Part shown: positions 49,728-58,571 of the stretch, one piece after another
Layout: each line of letters starts with the position of its first letter
Numbering within the stretch: position 1 is the first letter of the stretch
NCBI RefSeq assembly: GCF_042665095.1
Contig: NZ_JBHTBV010000008.1
Direction: 5' to 3' (one strand)
DNA length: 64,000 nucleotides
DNA from: Gordonibacter pamelaeae
Lineage (GTDB): Bacteria > Actinomycetota > Coriobacteriia > Coriobacteriales > Eggerthellaceae
Program-made: the position numbers and the translations under genes
The notes under the pieces: generated by a model
What the model was told of the DNA's origin: nothing
Database searches by the model: none
Seen by the model: the letters and a program-made list of their open reading frames with translations, nothing else

Positions 49728-50363
49728 ATGAGCTACGATACCAAGGCAGCACTGATCCCCTACGTCATCGAGCAGTCCCCGCGCGGCGAGCGCAGCTACG
49801 ACATCTACTCCCGCCTGCTGAACGACCGCGTGATCTTCCTGGGCGAGCAGATCGACGACAACGTGGCGAACTCCGTGGTGGCGCAGCTGCTGCACCTGGA
49901 GAGCGCCGACCCCGAGAAGGACATCTCCCTCTACATCAACTCGCCGGGCGGCTCCGTCACGGCGGGCCTGGCCATCCTGGACACCATGGACTTCATCAAG
50001 TGCGACGTGTCCACCATCTGCCTGGGCGAGTGCGCCTCCATGGCCGCCGTGCTGCTGTCCAACGGCGCCAAGGGCAAGCGGATGTGCCTGCCGAACTCCA
50101 TGGTGCTCATCCACCAGCCGTCCGGCGGCGCGCAGGGCCAGCAGACCGAGATCGCCATCGTGGCCGACTTCATGCTGAAGACCCGCAACCGCCTGAACAA
50201 GATACTCGCGGACAACACGGGCCAGACGCTCGAGACCATCCAGGCCGACACCGAGCGCGACAACTACATGACCGCCGAGGAGGCGCTGGCCTACGGCCTG
50301 GTGGACCGCATCACCACGTCGCGCGCCGCCGCCGCGGACACCGAAGAGAAGAAGAGCGAATAA
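49728..50363 (+). CDS. clpP: ATP-dependent Clp protease proteolytic subunit
   Basis: ClpP is the serine peptidase barrel that degrades unfolded substrates fed by ClpX or ClpC. The 211-residue protein has INSPGGSVTAG, the nucleophile Ser 104 in GECASMAAV (instead of the common AASMG context), His 129 in MVLIHQPSGG and Asp 178 in ERDNYM. The IEQSPRGERSYDIYSRLL start of the family is present. It ends 6 bp before clpX, indicating an operon. Many actinobacteria have two clpP genes; only one is in this window. Confidence 0.97.
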   Translation: MSYDTKAALIPYVIEQSPRGERSYDIYSRLLNDRVIFLGEQIDDNVANSVVAQLLHLESADPEKDISLYINSPGGSVTAGLAILDTMDFIKCDVSTICLGECASMAAVLLSNGAKGKRMCLPNSMVLIHQPSGGAQGQQTEIAIVADFMLKTRNRLNKILADNTGQTLETIQADTERDNYMTAEEALAYGLVDRITTSRAAAADTEEKKSE

Positions 50364-50369
50364 CCTGCT

Positions 50370-51767
50370 ATGACGAACGAGAGACACGAGGAATTCGCCG
50401 GCCGGGACGACATCGCGTGCGCCTTCTGCGGGAAGCACCCGCACGAGGTGGCCGCGATGATCTCGGGCCCCAACGGCATCTACATCTGCGACGAGTGCAT
50501 CTCAGTGTGCGCCGACGCCATGATGCGCGATCTGGGGCTCTCCGTGCCGCCCGAGGCGGACGTGCCGATGGAGCCCGAGCCGCAGGGCCGCCACGCCAAG
50601 CGCGCGGGCGAGCCGTACGTGGCCGAGGCCGAGCCGGCACCCGAGGACGTGCTGGCCGACCTGCCCACGCCCCACGAGCTGTACGCGGAGCTCTCCGAGC
50701 ACGTGGTGGGGCAGGAGGCGGCCAAGCGGGCGCTGTCCGTGGCCGTGTACAACCATTATAAGCGCATCAGCCTGGGGGCCGACGCGGCCGAGGGCGACGT
50801 GGAGCTGGCCAAGAGCAACATCATGCTCTTGGGCCCCACGGGCTCCGGCAAGACGCTCTTGGCGCAGACGCTCGCCCGCACGTTGAAGGTGCCGTTCGCC
50901 ATCGCGGACGCCACCACGCTCACCGAGGCCGGCTACGTGGGCGAGGACGTGGAGAACATCCTGCTCAAGCTCATGACGGCGGCCGACTTCGACATCCCGC
51001 GCGCTGAGATAGGCATCATCTACATCGACGAGATCGACAAGGTGGCCCGCAAGGCCGAGAACCTGTCCATCACGCGCGACGTGTCCGGCGAGGGCGTGCA
51101 GCAGGCGCTCCTGAAGATCGTGGAGGGCACGGAGGCGAGCGTCCCGCCGCAGGGCGGCCGCAAGCATCCCCAGCAGGAGCTCATCCATATCGACACCACG
51201 AACATCCTGTTCATCCTGGGCGGCGCGTTCGTGGGCCTGGCCGACATCATCGCCGACCGCGTGGGCAAGAAGGGGCTCGGCTTCAACGCCGACATGCCCG
51301 AGTCCAAGAAGCACGCCGAGGCCGAGCTGCTGGCCCAGGTGCTGCCGGAGGATCTGAACAAGTACGGCATGATCCCCGAGTTCGTGGGCCGTATCCCCGT
51401 GGTGACGTCGCTTAACGAGCTGTCGGAGGAAGACCTCGTGCGCATCCTCACCGAGCCGAGGAACGCCCTGGTGAAGCAGTACACGAAGATGTTCGACTTC
51501 GAGGATTCCACGCTCGTGTTCGAGCCGGAGGCCCTCACCGCCATCGCGCACGAGGCCGTCGAGCACGGCACGGGCGCCCGCGGGCTGCGCTCCATCTGCG
51601 AGCGGGTGCTCATGGACGTGATGTACGACCTCCCCGAGCACGAGGGCGCCACCGCCGTCACCGTGCGCGCGAGCGACATCACGGGTGAGACGAAGCCGGA
51701 GATCGAGCCGGCGGGCGGGGCCGAGGCCCTGCCGATGGGCGACGAGGTGAGCCTGCAGAGCGCATAG
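50370..51767 (+). CDS. clpX: ATP-dependent Clp protease ATP-binding subunit ClpX
   Basis: ClpX unfolds tagged proteins and feeds them to ClpP. The 465-residue protein begins with the zinc-binding domain (CAFCGKHPHEV ... YICDECI) and has an Ala/Glu/Pro-rich linker, then the AAA+ core with Walker A GPTGSGKT, Walker B IIYIDEIDK and the RKHPQQELIHIDTTNILFI region. It follows clpP after 6 bp and ends at a hairpin terminator before valS. Confidence 0.97.
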   Translation: MTNERHEEFAGRDDIACAFCGKHPHEVAAMISGPNGIYICDECISVCADAMMRDLGLSVPPEADVPMEPEPQGRHAKRAGEPYVAEAEPAPEDVLADLPTPHELYAELSEHVVGQEAAKRALSVAVYNHYKRISLGADAAEGDVELAKSNIMLLGPTGSGKTLLAQTLARTLKVPFAIADATTLTEAGYVGEDVENILLKLMTAADFDIPRAEIGIIYIDEIDKVARKAENLSITRDVSGEGVQQALLKIVEGTEASVPPQGGRKHPQQELIHIDTTNILFILGGAFVGLADIIADRVGKKGLGFNADMPESKKHAEAELLAQVLPEDLNKYGMIPEFVGRIPVVTSLNELSEEDLVRILTEPRNALVKQYTKMFDFEDSTLVFEPEALTAIAHEAVEHGTGARGLRSICERVLMDVMYDLPEHEGATAVTVRASDITGETKPEIEPAGGAEALPMGDEVSLQSA

Positions 51768-51791
51768 CGCGGTCGCGGGATACGGGAGACG

Positions 51792-51828
51792 AGCGGGCGG
51801 ATCGCGGATGTGCGGCGCGCCCGCTTTT
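51792..51828 (+). terminator. Terminator of clpP-clpX
   Basis: AGCGGGCG and CGCCCGCT are separated by 18 bases and followed by TTTT. Confidence 0.6.
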
Positions 51829-51863
51829 CGGTTTGAGAGACTTTGAGGACGAAAGAGCAGACC

Positions 51864-54554
51864 ATGGCCGATAACACGAACGAGAAATCCGGGGCGAGGA
51901 AGATCGACTACGACTTCGCAGCCCACGAGCGCCCCCTTTTCGAGGCATGGAAGGATGCCGGCTACTTCCAGCGCGGCGAGGGATTCGGCGCGAAGAAGGG
52001 GCAGCCCTACACCATCGTCATCCCGCCGCCGAACATCACGGGCGTGCTGCACATGGGCCATGCCCTGAACGACACCATCCAGGACACGTGCATCCGCCGC
52101 GCCCGCATGCAGGGCCGGCCCGCGCGCTGGATCCTCGGCACCGACCACGCCGGCATCTCCACGCAGACGAAGGTGGACAAGAAGCTGGCCGACCAGGGCA
52201 TCAGCCGTCTGGAGATAGGCCGCGAGGCGTTCGTCGAGGCGTGCTACGACTGGTACAAGGAGTACGGCACCACCATCGTGAACCAGATCAAGGGCATGGG
52301 CTGCTCGTGCGACTACGACGACGAGCACTTCACGCTTGAGCCGGCCTACGTGAAGGCCGTGCGGAAGCTCTTCGTGGACTGGTACCACGACGACCTCATC
52401 TACAAGGGCAAGCGCATCGTGAACTGGTGCCCGCACTGCACCACGTCCATCTCCGACGACGAGGCCGAGTACGTGGACGAGGCAGGGCACCTGTGGTACC
52501 TGCGCTACCCGCTGACCGAGCCCGAGGGCGACTTGGAGTACCTCGTGGTGGCCACCACGCGCCCCGAGACGATGCTCGGCGACACGGGCGTGGCGGTGAA
52601 CCCGAAGGACGAGCGCTTCAAGCACCTCGTGGGCAAGACGGTGAAGCTGCCGCTCGTGGACCGCGAGATCCCCATCTTCGCCGACTGGCATGTTGATATG
52701 GAGTTCGGCACCGGCTGCGTGAAGACCACGCCCGCGCACGACCCGAACGACTGGGCGATGGGCGAGCGCAACGGCCTCGAGCGCATCAACATCTTCGACG
52801 AGACGGCGCACGTGGTGGACGGCTACGGGAAGTTCAGCGGCATGGACCGCGACGAGGCCCGCGAGGCCGTGGTGGCCGCGTTCGACGAGCTGGGGCTGCT
52901 CGACCACGTGGAGGACCACGACCACTCCGTCATGACGTGCTACCGCTGCCACACGAAGCTCGAGCCCTGGGAGTCCGAGCAGTGGTTCGTGGCCGTGGAC
53001 GGCCTCAAGCGCGACGCCGCGCGCGTGGTGGAGGACGGAAGCATCCAGTTCCATCCCGAGCGCTGGCGCCAGGTGTACCTCGACTGGCTGGAGAACCTGA
53101 AGGACTGGTGCATCTCGCGCCAGCTGTGGTGGGGGCACCGCATCCCCATGTTCTACTGCGACGAGTGCGGCTGGGAGGACGCGTCGGTGGAGGACATCGA
53201 GGCGTGCCCCGTGTGCGGGAAGCCCGTGCGCCAGGACGAGGACGTGCTGGACACGTGGTTCTCGTCGCAGCTGTGGCCGTTCGCCACGATGGGCTGGACC
53301 GAGGAGGGGGTGGACGCGCCCGAGATGCGCGCCGCGTACCCCACGCAGGTGCTCTCCACCGCGCGCGACATCATGGGGCTCTGGGTGGCGCGCATGGTGA
53401 TGGCGTCCATGTACTGCACGGAGCAGATCCCGTTCGAGCACGTCATCATCCACCCCACGGTGATGGCCGCCGACGGCAAGCCCATGTCCAAGAGCCGCGG
53501 CAACGGCGTGGACCCGCTGCGCCTCATGGAGGACTACGGCGCCGACGGCATGCGCTTCGGCCTGCTCATGCAGGTCACGGGCGCGCAGGACCTCAAGTTC
53601 AACGAGGCGAAGCTGGAAAGCTCGCGCAACTTCGCGAACAAGATCCGCAACGCCGCACGCTTCGTCATGATGAACCTGGATGGCTATGAGCCGGGCGAGC
53701 CCGCGCCCTCGACGCCGGCCGACCGCTGGATCTTCTCGCGCTTGGCGGGCCTCGTGGCGCGCCTGGACGCGGCGTTCGACGGCTTCGAGTTCGGCGAGGC
53801 CACGCGCGAGCTGTACGCGTTCTTCTGGAACGAGTTCTGCGACTGGTACATCGAGTTCTCGAAGGCGCGCCTGGGCGCCGGGGCCGACCCGGCGGACCGC
53901 CTGGCGTGCCAGCGCAACCTCGTGTTCGTGCTCGACCAGGCGCTGCGCCTGCTGCATCCCATCATGCCGTTCGTGACCGAGGAGATATACCAGGAGCTGC
54001 CCATCGACCGCGAGGGCGCGCCGTACCTCATCGGCGCCGCGTGGCCGGACGCGCAGGAGCTGGCGAAGTACGCGGATGCGGAGGCCGAGCGCGCCATCGA
54101 GATGGTGTGCGAGACGGTGTCGGCCATCCGCAGCACGCGCGCCCGCTACGGCATCTCGCCGAAGTCCGAGCTGGCCGTGGTCGTAAAGGCCGACGAGGCG
54201 GACGCGGCCCTGCTCGAGGCCCAGCGGGGGCTCATCGAGGGCATGGGCAACACGGCGTCGCTCGCCATCGGCGCGCAGGTGGAGAAGCCGGCCGAGTCCA
54301 GCGCCGTGCTGGGCGCGGGGCTGGAGGTGTACCTGGTGCTGTCGGGCCTCGTGGACCTCGACGCCGAGCGCGAGCGCCTTGCGAAGGAGCAGGCCAAGCT
54401 CGCCGCCGACGCGGGCAAGCTGGAGAAGAAGCTCTCCAACCCCGGCTTCCTCGCCAAGGCCGCGCCCGAGATCGTGGAGAAGGACCGCGCCAAGCACGCC
54501 GAGCTCGCCGACAAGCTCGCCCGCGTGGAGGCCCAGCTGGTAGAATTGGGGTAG
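51864..54554 (+). CDS. valS: Valyl-tRNA synthetase
   Basis: ValS charges tRNA-Val and edits threonine. The 896-residue class I enzyme has PPPNITGVLHMGH (HIGH at 63-66), the CP1 editing domain in the middle, KPMSKSRGNG (KMSKS equivalent at 539-544) and a C-terminal coiled coil (AERERLAKEQAKLAADAGKLEKKL) typical of ValS. ATG 51864 follows a modest AAAGAG site. No T-box leader is visible in the 96 bases upstream. It ends at a palindromic repeat. Confidence 0.97.
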   Translation: MADNTNEKSGARKIDYDFAAHERPLFEAWKDAGYFQRGEGFGAKKGQPYTIVIPPPNITGVLHMGHALNDTIQDTCIRRARMQGRPARWILGTDHAGISTQTKVDKKLADQGISRLEIGREAFVEACYDWYKEYGTTIVNQIKGMGCSCDYDDEHFTLEPAYVKAVRKLFVDWYHDDLIYKGKRIVNWCPHCTTSISDDEAEYVDEAGHLWYLRYPLTEPEGDLEYLVVATTRPETMLGDTGVAVNPKDERFKHLVGKTVKLPLVDREIPIFADWHVDMEFGTGCVKTTPAHDPNDWAMGERNGLERINIFDETAHVVDGYGKFSGMDRDEAREAVVAAFDELGLLDHVEDHDHSVMTCYRCHTKLEPWESEQWFVAVDGLKRDAARVVEDGSIQFHPERWRQVYLDWLENLKDWCISRQLWWGHRIPMFYCDECGWEDASVEDIEACPVCGKPVRQDEDVLDTWFSSQLWPFATMGWTEEGVDAPEMRAAYPTQVLSTARDIMGLWVARMVMASMYCTEQIPFEHVIIHPTVMAADGKPMSKSRGNGVDPLRLMEDYGADGMRFGLLMQVTGAQDLKFNEAKLESSRNFANKIRNAARFVMMNLDGYEPGEPAPSTPADRWIFSRLAGLVARLDAAFDGFEFGEATRELYAFFWNEFCDWYIEFSKARLGAGADPADRLACQRNLVFVLDQALRLLHPIMPFVTEEIYQELPIDREGAPYLIGAAWPDAQELAKYADAEAERAIEMVCETVSAIRSTRARYGISPKSELAVVVKADEADAALLEAQRGLIEGMGNTASLAIGAQVEKPAESSAVLGAGLEVYLVLSGLVDLDAERERLAKEQAKLAADAGKLEKKLSNPGFLAKAAPEIVEKDRAKHAELADKLARVEAQLVELG

Positions 54555-54562
54555 GGGCGGAA

Positions 54563-54593
54563 CGGGTGTGACAGGGACCCCCTGTCACACCCG
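54563..54593. repeat. 14-bp perfect inverted repeat after valS
   Basis: Arms CGGGTGTGACAGGG and CCCTGTCACACCCG flank a 3-base loop, with no T-run. The core GTGACA-GGGAC resembles the start of the long inverted repeat at 63063-63162, so both may belong to one REP-like family. Confidence 0.55.
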
Positions 54594-54782
54594 CCGGCCG
54601 CCAGGACGCATCGAGGCGCGGGCACGGGTCCGGATGGGCGCCTCTTGCGGAAATTGCCTGAACACGGGGGTGCGGTCGGACAACTTTGGTATAATGACTG
54701 ACCGTGTCGGCGCTTCTGGCGGCCGGCACGGTGCATCGGGCGCCCGTGCGGCGCCTGGCAAGTCGAAGAAAACGAGGTTGAA

Positions 54783-55328
54783 ATGAGCGAACTGCTGTCC
54801 CAGTTGTGGACGCCCGAGTTGCAGGCCGCGTTCACCGTGGTCGTCATACTGCTCGTCATTCTGTACGTGCTCTCCATCGTCTGGGTGGTCCGCGACGCGT
54901 ACCTGCGCGGCTCCTACTGGTACGTGTGGGCCATCGTGGCGCTCATCCCGCTGCTGGGCATCATCGCGTACTGCCTGCTGCGCCCGCCGCTGCTGCAGAT
55001 CGACCGCGACGAGCAGGAGCTGGAGATCGCGCTCAAGCAGCGCGAGCTCATGAAGTACGGCGAGTGCGCGAACTGCGGCTATCCGGTGGAGGCCGACTTC
55101 GTGCTGTGCCCGAACTGCCACCAGCGCCTGAAGAACCTCTGCGGCACCTGCAACCATGCGCTCGACCCGTCGTGGACCGTGTGCCCCTACTGCGCGACCC
55201 CCGTGGGCGGTGCCGCGCCCGCACGCCGCAGCGCCCCGCGCGCCCGAACGCAGCAGCCGCAGCAAGCGGCTCCCCAGCAGAGGCAGGGCCGGACCCGCTC
55301 CCCGCAAGGCGAGCATCCCGCCCCGTAA
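54783..55328 (+). CDS. Two-TM protein with double zinc ribbon
   Basis: The 181-residue protein has membrane helices at about 17-36 and 46-66, a short charged helix, then two CxxC...CxxC zinc ribbons (Cys 95, 98, 109, 112 and 120, 123, 134, 137) of the DZANK kind, and a disordered Pro/Gln/Arg tail. The ribbons would face the cytoplasm. It is preceded by a short AT-rich segment after valS and followed by a good terminator. Function is unknown. The design (two helices plus zinc ribbon) recalls the protein encoded at 10751-11404. Confidence 0.75.
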   Translation: MSELLSQLWTPELQAAFTVVVILLVILYVLSIVWVVRDAYLRGSYWYVWAIVALIPLLGIIAYCLLRPPLLQIDRDEQELEIALKQRELMKYGECANCGYPVEADFVLCPNCHQRLKNLCGTCNHALDPSWTVCPYCATPVGGAAPARRSAPRARTQQPQQAAPQQRQGRTRSPQGEHPAP

Positions 55329-55346
55329 CCCGCGCTGTCGAAGAAG

Positions 55347-55372
55347 CCGCCTCGATCCCGAGGCGGTTTTTT
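55347..55372 (+). terminator. Terminator of the zinc-ribbon gene
   Basis: CCGCCTCG and CGAGGCGG (8 bp) with a 4-base loop precede six T. Confidence 0.88.
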
Positions 55373-55523
55373 ATGCCTGCTTTCTGCGGCGTCTGTTGAA
55401 ACCGTGTGCCCGGGGGACCTTCCGGCCGTTCGTGGCATACTGAGCCCAGGCTGCGCACTCAAGACGCGGCCGTACCGATCGTGCAGGCGCTTTGTGCGCG
55501 CCCGGCACAGGAAAGGAACCATC

Positions 55524-57437
55524 ATGGACATCGTACTCCCCGACGGCTCGGGCAAGGAACTCGCCGACGGCGCCACCGTCGCCGACGTGGCCGCCTCCAT
55601 CGGCGTGGGCCTCGCCAAGGCCGCGCTCGCGGGCATCGTGAACGACCAGCCGGTCGACCTGTCCGCGCCCGTGGCCGAGGGCGACTCCGTGGCCATCGTC
55701 ACCGCCAAGAGCGACGAGGGCCTGGAGCTCCTGCGCCATTCCACGGCGCACGTCATGGCCGCCGCGCTCGTCGACCTCTACGGCGACGTGCAGTTCGGCG
55801 TGGGGCCGGCCATCGAGGGCGGCTTCTACTACGACGTGAAGACGGGCCGCGCGCTCTCGCCCGACGACTTCGCCGCCATCGAGGCCCGCATGGCCGAGAT
55901 CGTCAAGGCGGACGAACCCTTCGAGCGCCGCGTGGTCACCCGCGCCGAGGCCGAGGATATCTTCGCGGACCAGCCGTTCAAGCTGGAGCTCATCGCCGAG
56001 CTTCCCGAGGACGCCGTCATCACCACGTACACCATCGGCAAGTTCACCGACCTCTGCCGCGGGCCGCACCTGCCCTCCACCGGCAAGCTGGGCGCGTTCA
56101 AGCTGACGAAGCTTGCCGGCGCATACTGGCGCGGCGACGCCGAGCGCGAGATGCTCACCCGCATCTACGGCACGGCGTTCTTCAAGCAGAAGGAGCTGGA
56201 CGAGCACGTGCGCAACCTGGAGGAGGCCGAGAAGCGCGACCACCGCAAGCTGGGGCGCGAGCTGGGCATCTACGTCATGGACCCGCTGGCGGGCGCCGGC
56301 CTGCCGCTGTACCTCCCCAAGGGCGCGCGCATCATACGCACCCTGCAGGAGTGGCTGCGCCGCGACCTGTACACGCGCGGCTACGAGGAGGTCATCACCC
56401 CGCACATCTACAACGCCGACGTGTGGAAGACCTCGGGCCATTACGGCTTCTACAAGGAGAACATGTACTTCTTCGAGATCAACGAGGGCGATGACGAGAA
56501 CCCCCGCATGACCGAGTACGCCGTGAAGCCCATGAACTGCCCGGGCCACGTCATGCTGTACAAGAGCGAGCTGCATTCCTACCGCGACCTGCCCCTGCGC
56601 TACTTCGAGTTCGGCACGGTGTACCGCCACGAGATGTCGGGCGTCGTGCACGGCCTGCTGCGCGCCCGCGGCTTCACCCAGGACGACGCGCACGTGTTCT
56701 GCACGCGCGACCAGGTGGTGGACGAGGTGGTGGCCATCCTCGGGCTCGTGGACCACATCATGTCCACGTTCGGGTTCGAATACGAGGCCGAGATATCCAC
56801 GCGCCCCGAGAAGTCCATCGGCACCGACGACATGTGGGAGCATGCCACGGGTGCGCTCAAGGAGGCATGCGAGCGCCACGGCCTGTCCTACGACATCAAC
56901 GAGGGCGACGGCGCGTTCTACGGCCCGAAGATCGACATCAAGGTGAAGGACGCCATCGGGCGCACCTGGCAGTGCTCCACCGTGCAGGTGGACTTCAACA
57001 TGCCCGAGCGCTTCGGGCTCACCTACCGCACCGAGGACAACACCGAGGAGCGCCCCTGGATGCTCCATCGCGCCATCTTCGGCTCCATCGAGCGCTTCTT
57101 AGGGATCCTGATCGAGCACTACGCCGGCGCGCTGCCGCTGTGGCTGGCCCCCGTGCAGGCGGCCGTGCTGCCGCTGGCCGACCGCCACAACGAGGCGGCC
57201 CACGAGCTTGCGTTGAAGCTGGCCGACGCGGGCGGGCGCGTGGAGGTGTACGACCAGAACGAGCCCATGCGCGTGAAGATCGCGAAGGCCCAGAGCCAGA
57301 AGATCCCGTACATGGTGGTGCTGGGCGACAAGGAGATCGAGAACGGCACCGTGTCCGTGCGCGAGCGCCACGAGGGCGATCTCGGCGCGTGGGACGTGGA
57401 GAAGCTGGTGCAGACCATCAAGGACGCCGCGCTGTAG
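55524..57437 (+). CDS. thrS: Threonyl-tRNA synthetase
   Basis: ThrS charges tRNA-Thr. The 637-residue class II enzyme starts with a TGS domain (MDIVLPDGSGKEL, 1-60), then the editing domain with RHSTAHVMAAAL, the catalytic core with EYAVKPMNCPGHVMLYK, YRHEMSGVVHGLLRARGFTQ (motif 2) and a C-terminal anticodon-binding domain (APVQAAVLPLADRH). ATG 55524 follows GGAAAGGAACC. The leader is about 150 bases and shows no T-box consensus. A terminator follows. Confidence 0.97.
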   Translation: MDIVLPDGSGKELADGATVADVAASIGVGLAKAALAGIVNDQPVDLSAPVAEGDSVAIVTAKSDEGLELLRHSTAHVMAAALVDLYGDVQFGVGPAIEGGFYYDVKTGRALSPDDFAAIEARMAEIVKADEPFERRVVTRAEAEDIFADQPFKLELIAELPEDAVITTYTIGKFTDLCRGPHLPSTGKLGAFKLTKLAGAYWRGDAEREMLTRIYGTAFFKQKELDEHVRNLEEAEKRDHRKLGRELGIYVMDPLAGAGLPLYLPKGARIIRTLQEWLRRDLYTRGYEEVITPHIYNADVWKTSGHYGFYKENMYFFEINEGDDENPRMTEYAVKPMNCPGHVMLYKSELHSYRDLPLRYFEFGTVYRHEMSGVVHGLLRARGFTQDDAHVFCTRDQVVDEVVAILGLVDHIMSTFGFEYEAEISTRPEKSIGTDDMWEHATGALKEACERHGLSYDINEGDGAFYGPKIDIKVKDAIGRTWQCSTVQVDFNMPERFGLTYRTEDNTEERPWMLHRAIFGSIERFLGILIEHYAGALPLWLAPVQAAVLPLADRHNEAAHELALKLADAGGRVEVYDQNEPMRVKIAKAQSQKIPYMVVLGDKEIENGTVSVRERHEGDLGAWDVEKLVQTIKDAAL

Positions 57438-57517
57438 CGGCGTGCCGGGCCGGGCGGCGCCTGCGCGTCGTACGGCCAAGCGGCGGCCTGCGCCGTGCCG
57501 CATTGGCTATCTTAAGT

Positions 57518-57545
57518 GGCCCCCGCCTGGTCGGGGGCCTTTTTC
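57518..57545 (+). terminator. Terminator of thrS
   Basis: GGCCCCCG and CGGGGGCC with a 6-base loop precede a T-run. Confidence 0.88.
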
Positions 57546-57548
57546 TGC

Positions 57549-57577
57549 TTGTCGAACGGGGCTTCGGCAGGTATGAT
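57549..57577 (+). promoter_or_regulatory. Promoter of the lipoprotein pair
   Basis: TTGTCG (57549-57554), a 17-bp spacer and TATGAT (57572-57577) lie 40 bp before the lipoprotein ATG. Confidence 0.65.
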
Positions 57578-57617
57578 GGCCCAGGGTAGGTCAACGATAG
57601 GGGAGGGGAACGTTTCC

Positions 57618-58175
57618 ATGAAGAGAATCAAGATCGCCGCCGTCTGCGCCGCCGCGCTCATGGTGCTGTGCCTGGGGGCGCTCGCGGGATGCGGGCCGAA
57701 CGACGAGGAGGTCATCCGCAACGGGGTGGCCGAGGAGCTGGACGGGCTGAAGAACCTGGACGAGGCGGCGCTCGCCGACCTCATGTCCGGTGCGGACGTT
57801 GCGGACCTGTCCGAGTTCGGCATCGACGCGAACGAGTTCATGAAGGCTTACCTGGCCGGCTTCGATTACCGTATCGACGACGTGACGGTCGACGGCAAGG
57901 AGGCGCATGTCGACGTGGCGCTCACGTGCAAGAGCTACGCCGCCTACGAGCAGGCGCTCGAGGATGCCGCGGCGAAGCTGGCCGAGGACGAGTCGTTCCT
58001 CGAGCTTCCCGAGGCCGAGATGAACCAGAAGATCGGGGAGACCGTGATGGAGGCCACGGCGGCCATCGAGCCGGTCGATGCCGGCTCCGTCACGATCGAC
58101 TACACGCTCGAGGGCAGCACCTGGACGCCTACCGAGCAGTCCACCCGCAACATAGCCGAAGTCCTGTTCGGCTAG
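57618..58175 (+). CDS. Lipoprotein of unknown function
   Basis: The 185-residue product has a signal peptide with a lipobox ending LGALAGC (Cys 25). The mature part is acidic and helical, with VIRNGVAEELDGLKNLDEAAL and FDYRIDDVTVDGKEAHVDV, a layout seen in DUF5105-like actinobacterial lipoproteins. GGGGAGGGGAACG precedes the ATG. It is followed after 12 bp by a small membrane protein gene, so the two probably form an operon under the promoter at 57549. Confidence 0.78.
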   Translation: MKRIKIAAVCAAALMVLCLGALAGCGPNDEEVIRNGVAEELDGLKNLDEAALADLMSGADVADLSEFGIDANEFMKAYLAGFDYRIDDVTVDGKEAHVDVALTCKSYAAYEQALEDAAAKLAEDESFLELPEAEMNQKIGETVMEATAAIEPVDAGSVTIDYTLEGSTWTPTEQSTRNIAEVLFG

Positions 58176-58187
58176 GAGGGCGCGGGC

Positions 58188-58550
58188 GTGGAATACGGCT
58201 GGGGGTTCGCGGCGCTCATGGCGGGCCTGCTGCTCACGGGGCTCGTGTTCGTGGTGACGGGCATCCAGATGGCCTGCGGCCGCTGGCGGCATGCGCTCGC
58301 CGGCGCCGCAGGTCTTTCGGAGCGCGAGCGCGAGGCGGCCGGCGTGGCGCAGGCAGCCCGCGTAGGCGGCGTGCTGCTCGTCGCCGTCGGTGCGGGCGTC
58401 GTGGGTCTCGGCGGCTGGCAGGCCTGGACGTCCTACACGCCCGAGGGCGACGGCGTGCTGACGGCGGCCGGCGTGTTCCTGGTGCTCGTCGATCTGTTCG
58501 TGGCCTGGGCGCTGCGCGCCGCACGCCAGGAATACGAGGACGGCTCCTAG
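58188..58550 (+). CDS. Small integral membrane protein
   Basis: A GTG start after GGAGGGCG gives 120 residues with three predicted membrane helices (about 6-26, 58-76, 87-110) and a basic first loop (RWRHALAG). No family is recognised. It follows the lipoprotein gene by 12 bp and ends 21 bp before the convergent antiporter, so the lipoprotein and this protein may act together at the membrane. Confidence 0.6.
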   Translation: MEYGWGFAALMAGLLLTGLVFVVTGIQMACGRWRHALAGAAGLSEREREAAGVAQAARVGGVLLVAVGAGVVGLGGWQAWTSYTPEGDGVLTAAGVFLVLVDLFVAWALRAARQEYEDGS

Positions 58551-58571
58551 CCTGCCCGGTTGCGCCATCCG

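Noticed and set aside
50502..54497. 1331-codon open frame on the minus strand
   Set aside because: It lies antisense to clpX and valS, has the His/Leu/Arg/Val-rich composition produced by reading GC-rich genes backwards, and matches no family.
55373..55523. T-box riboswitch upstream of thrS
   Set aside because: The leader is short and neither the T-box consensus nor an antiterminator structure was seen; the same holds upstream of valS and argS.
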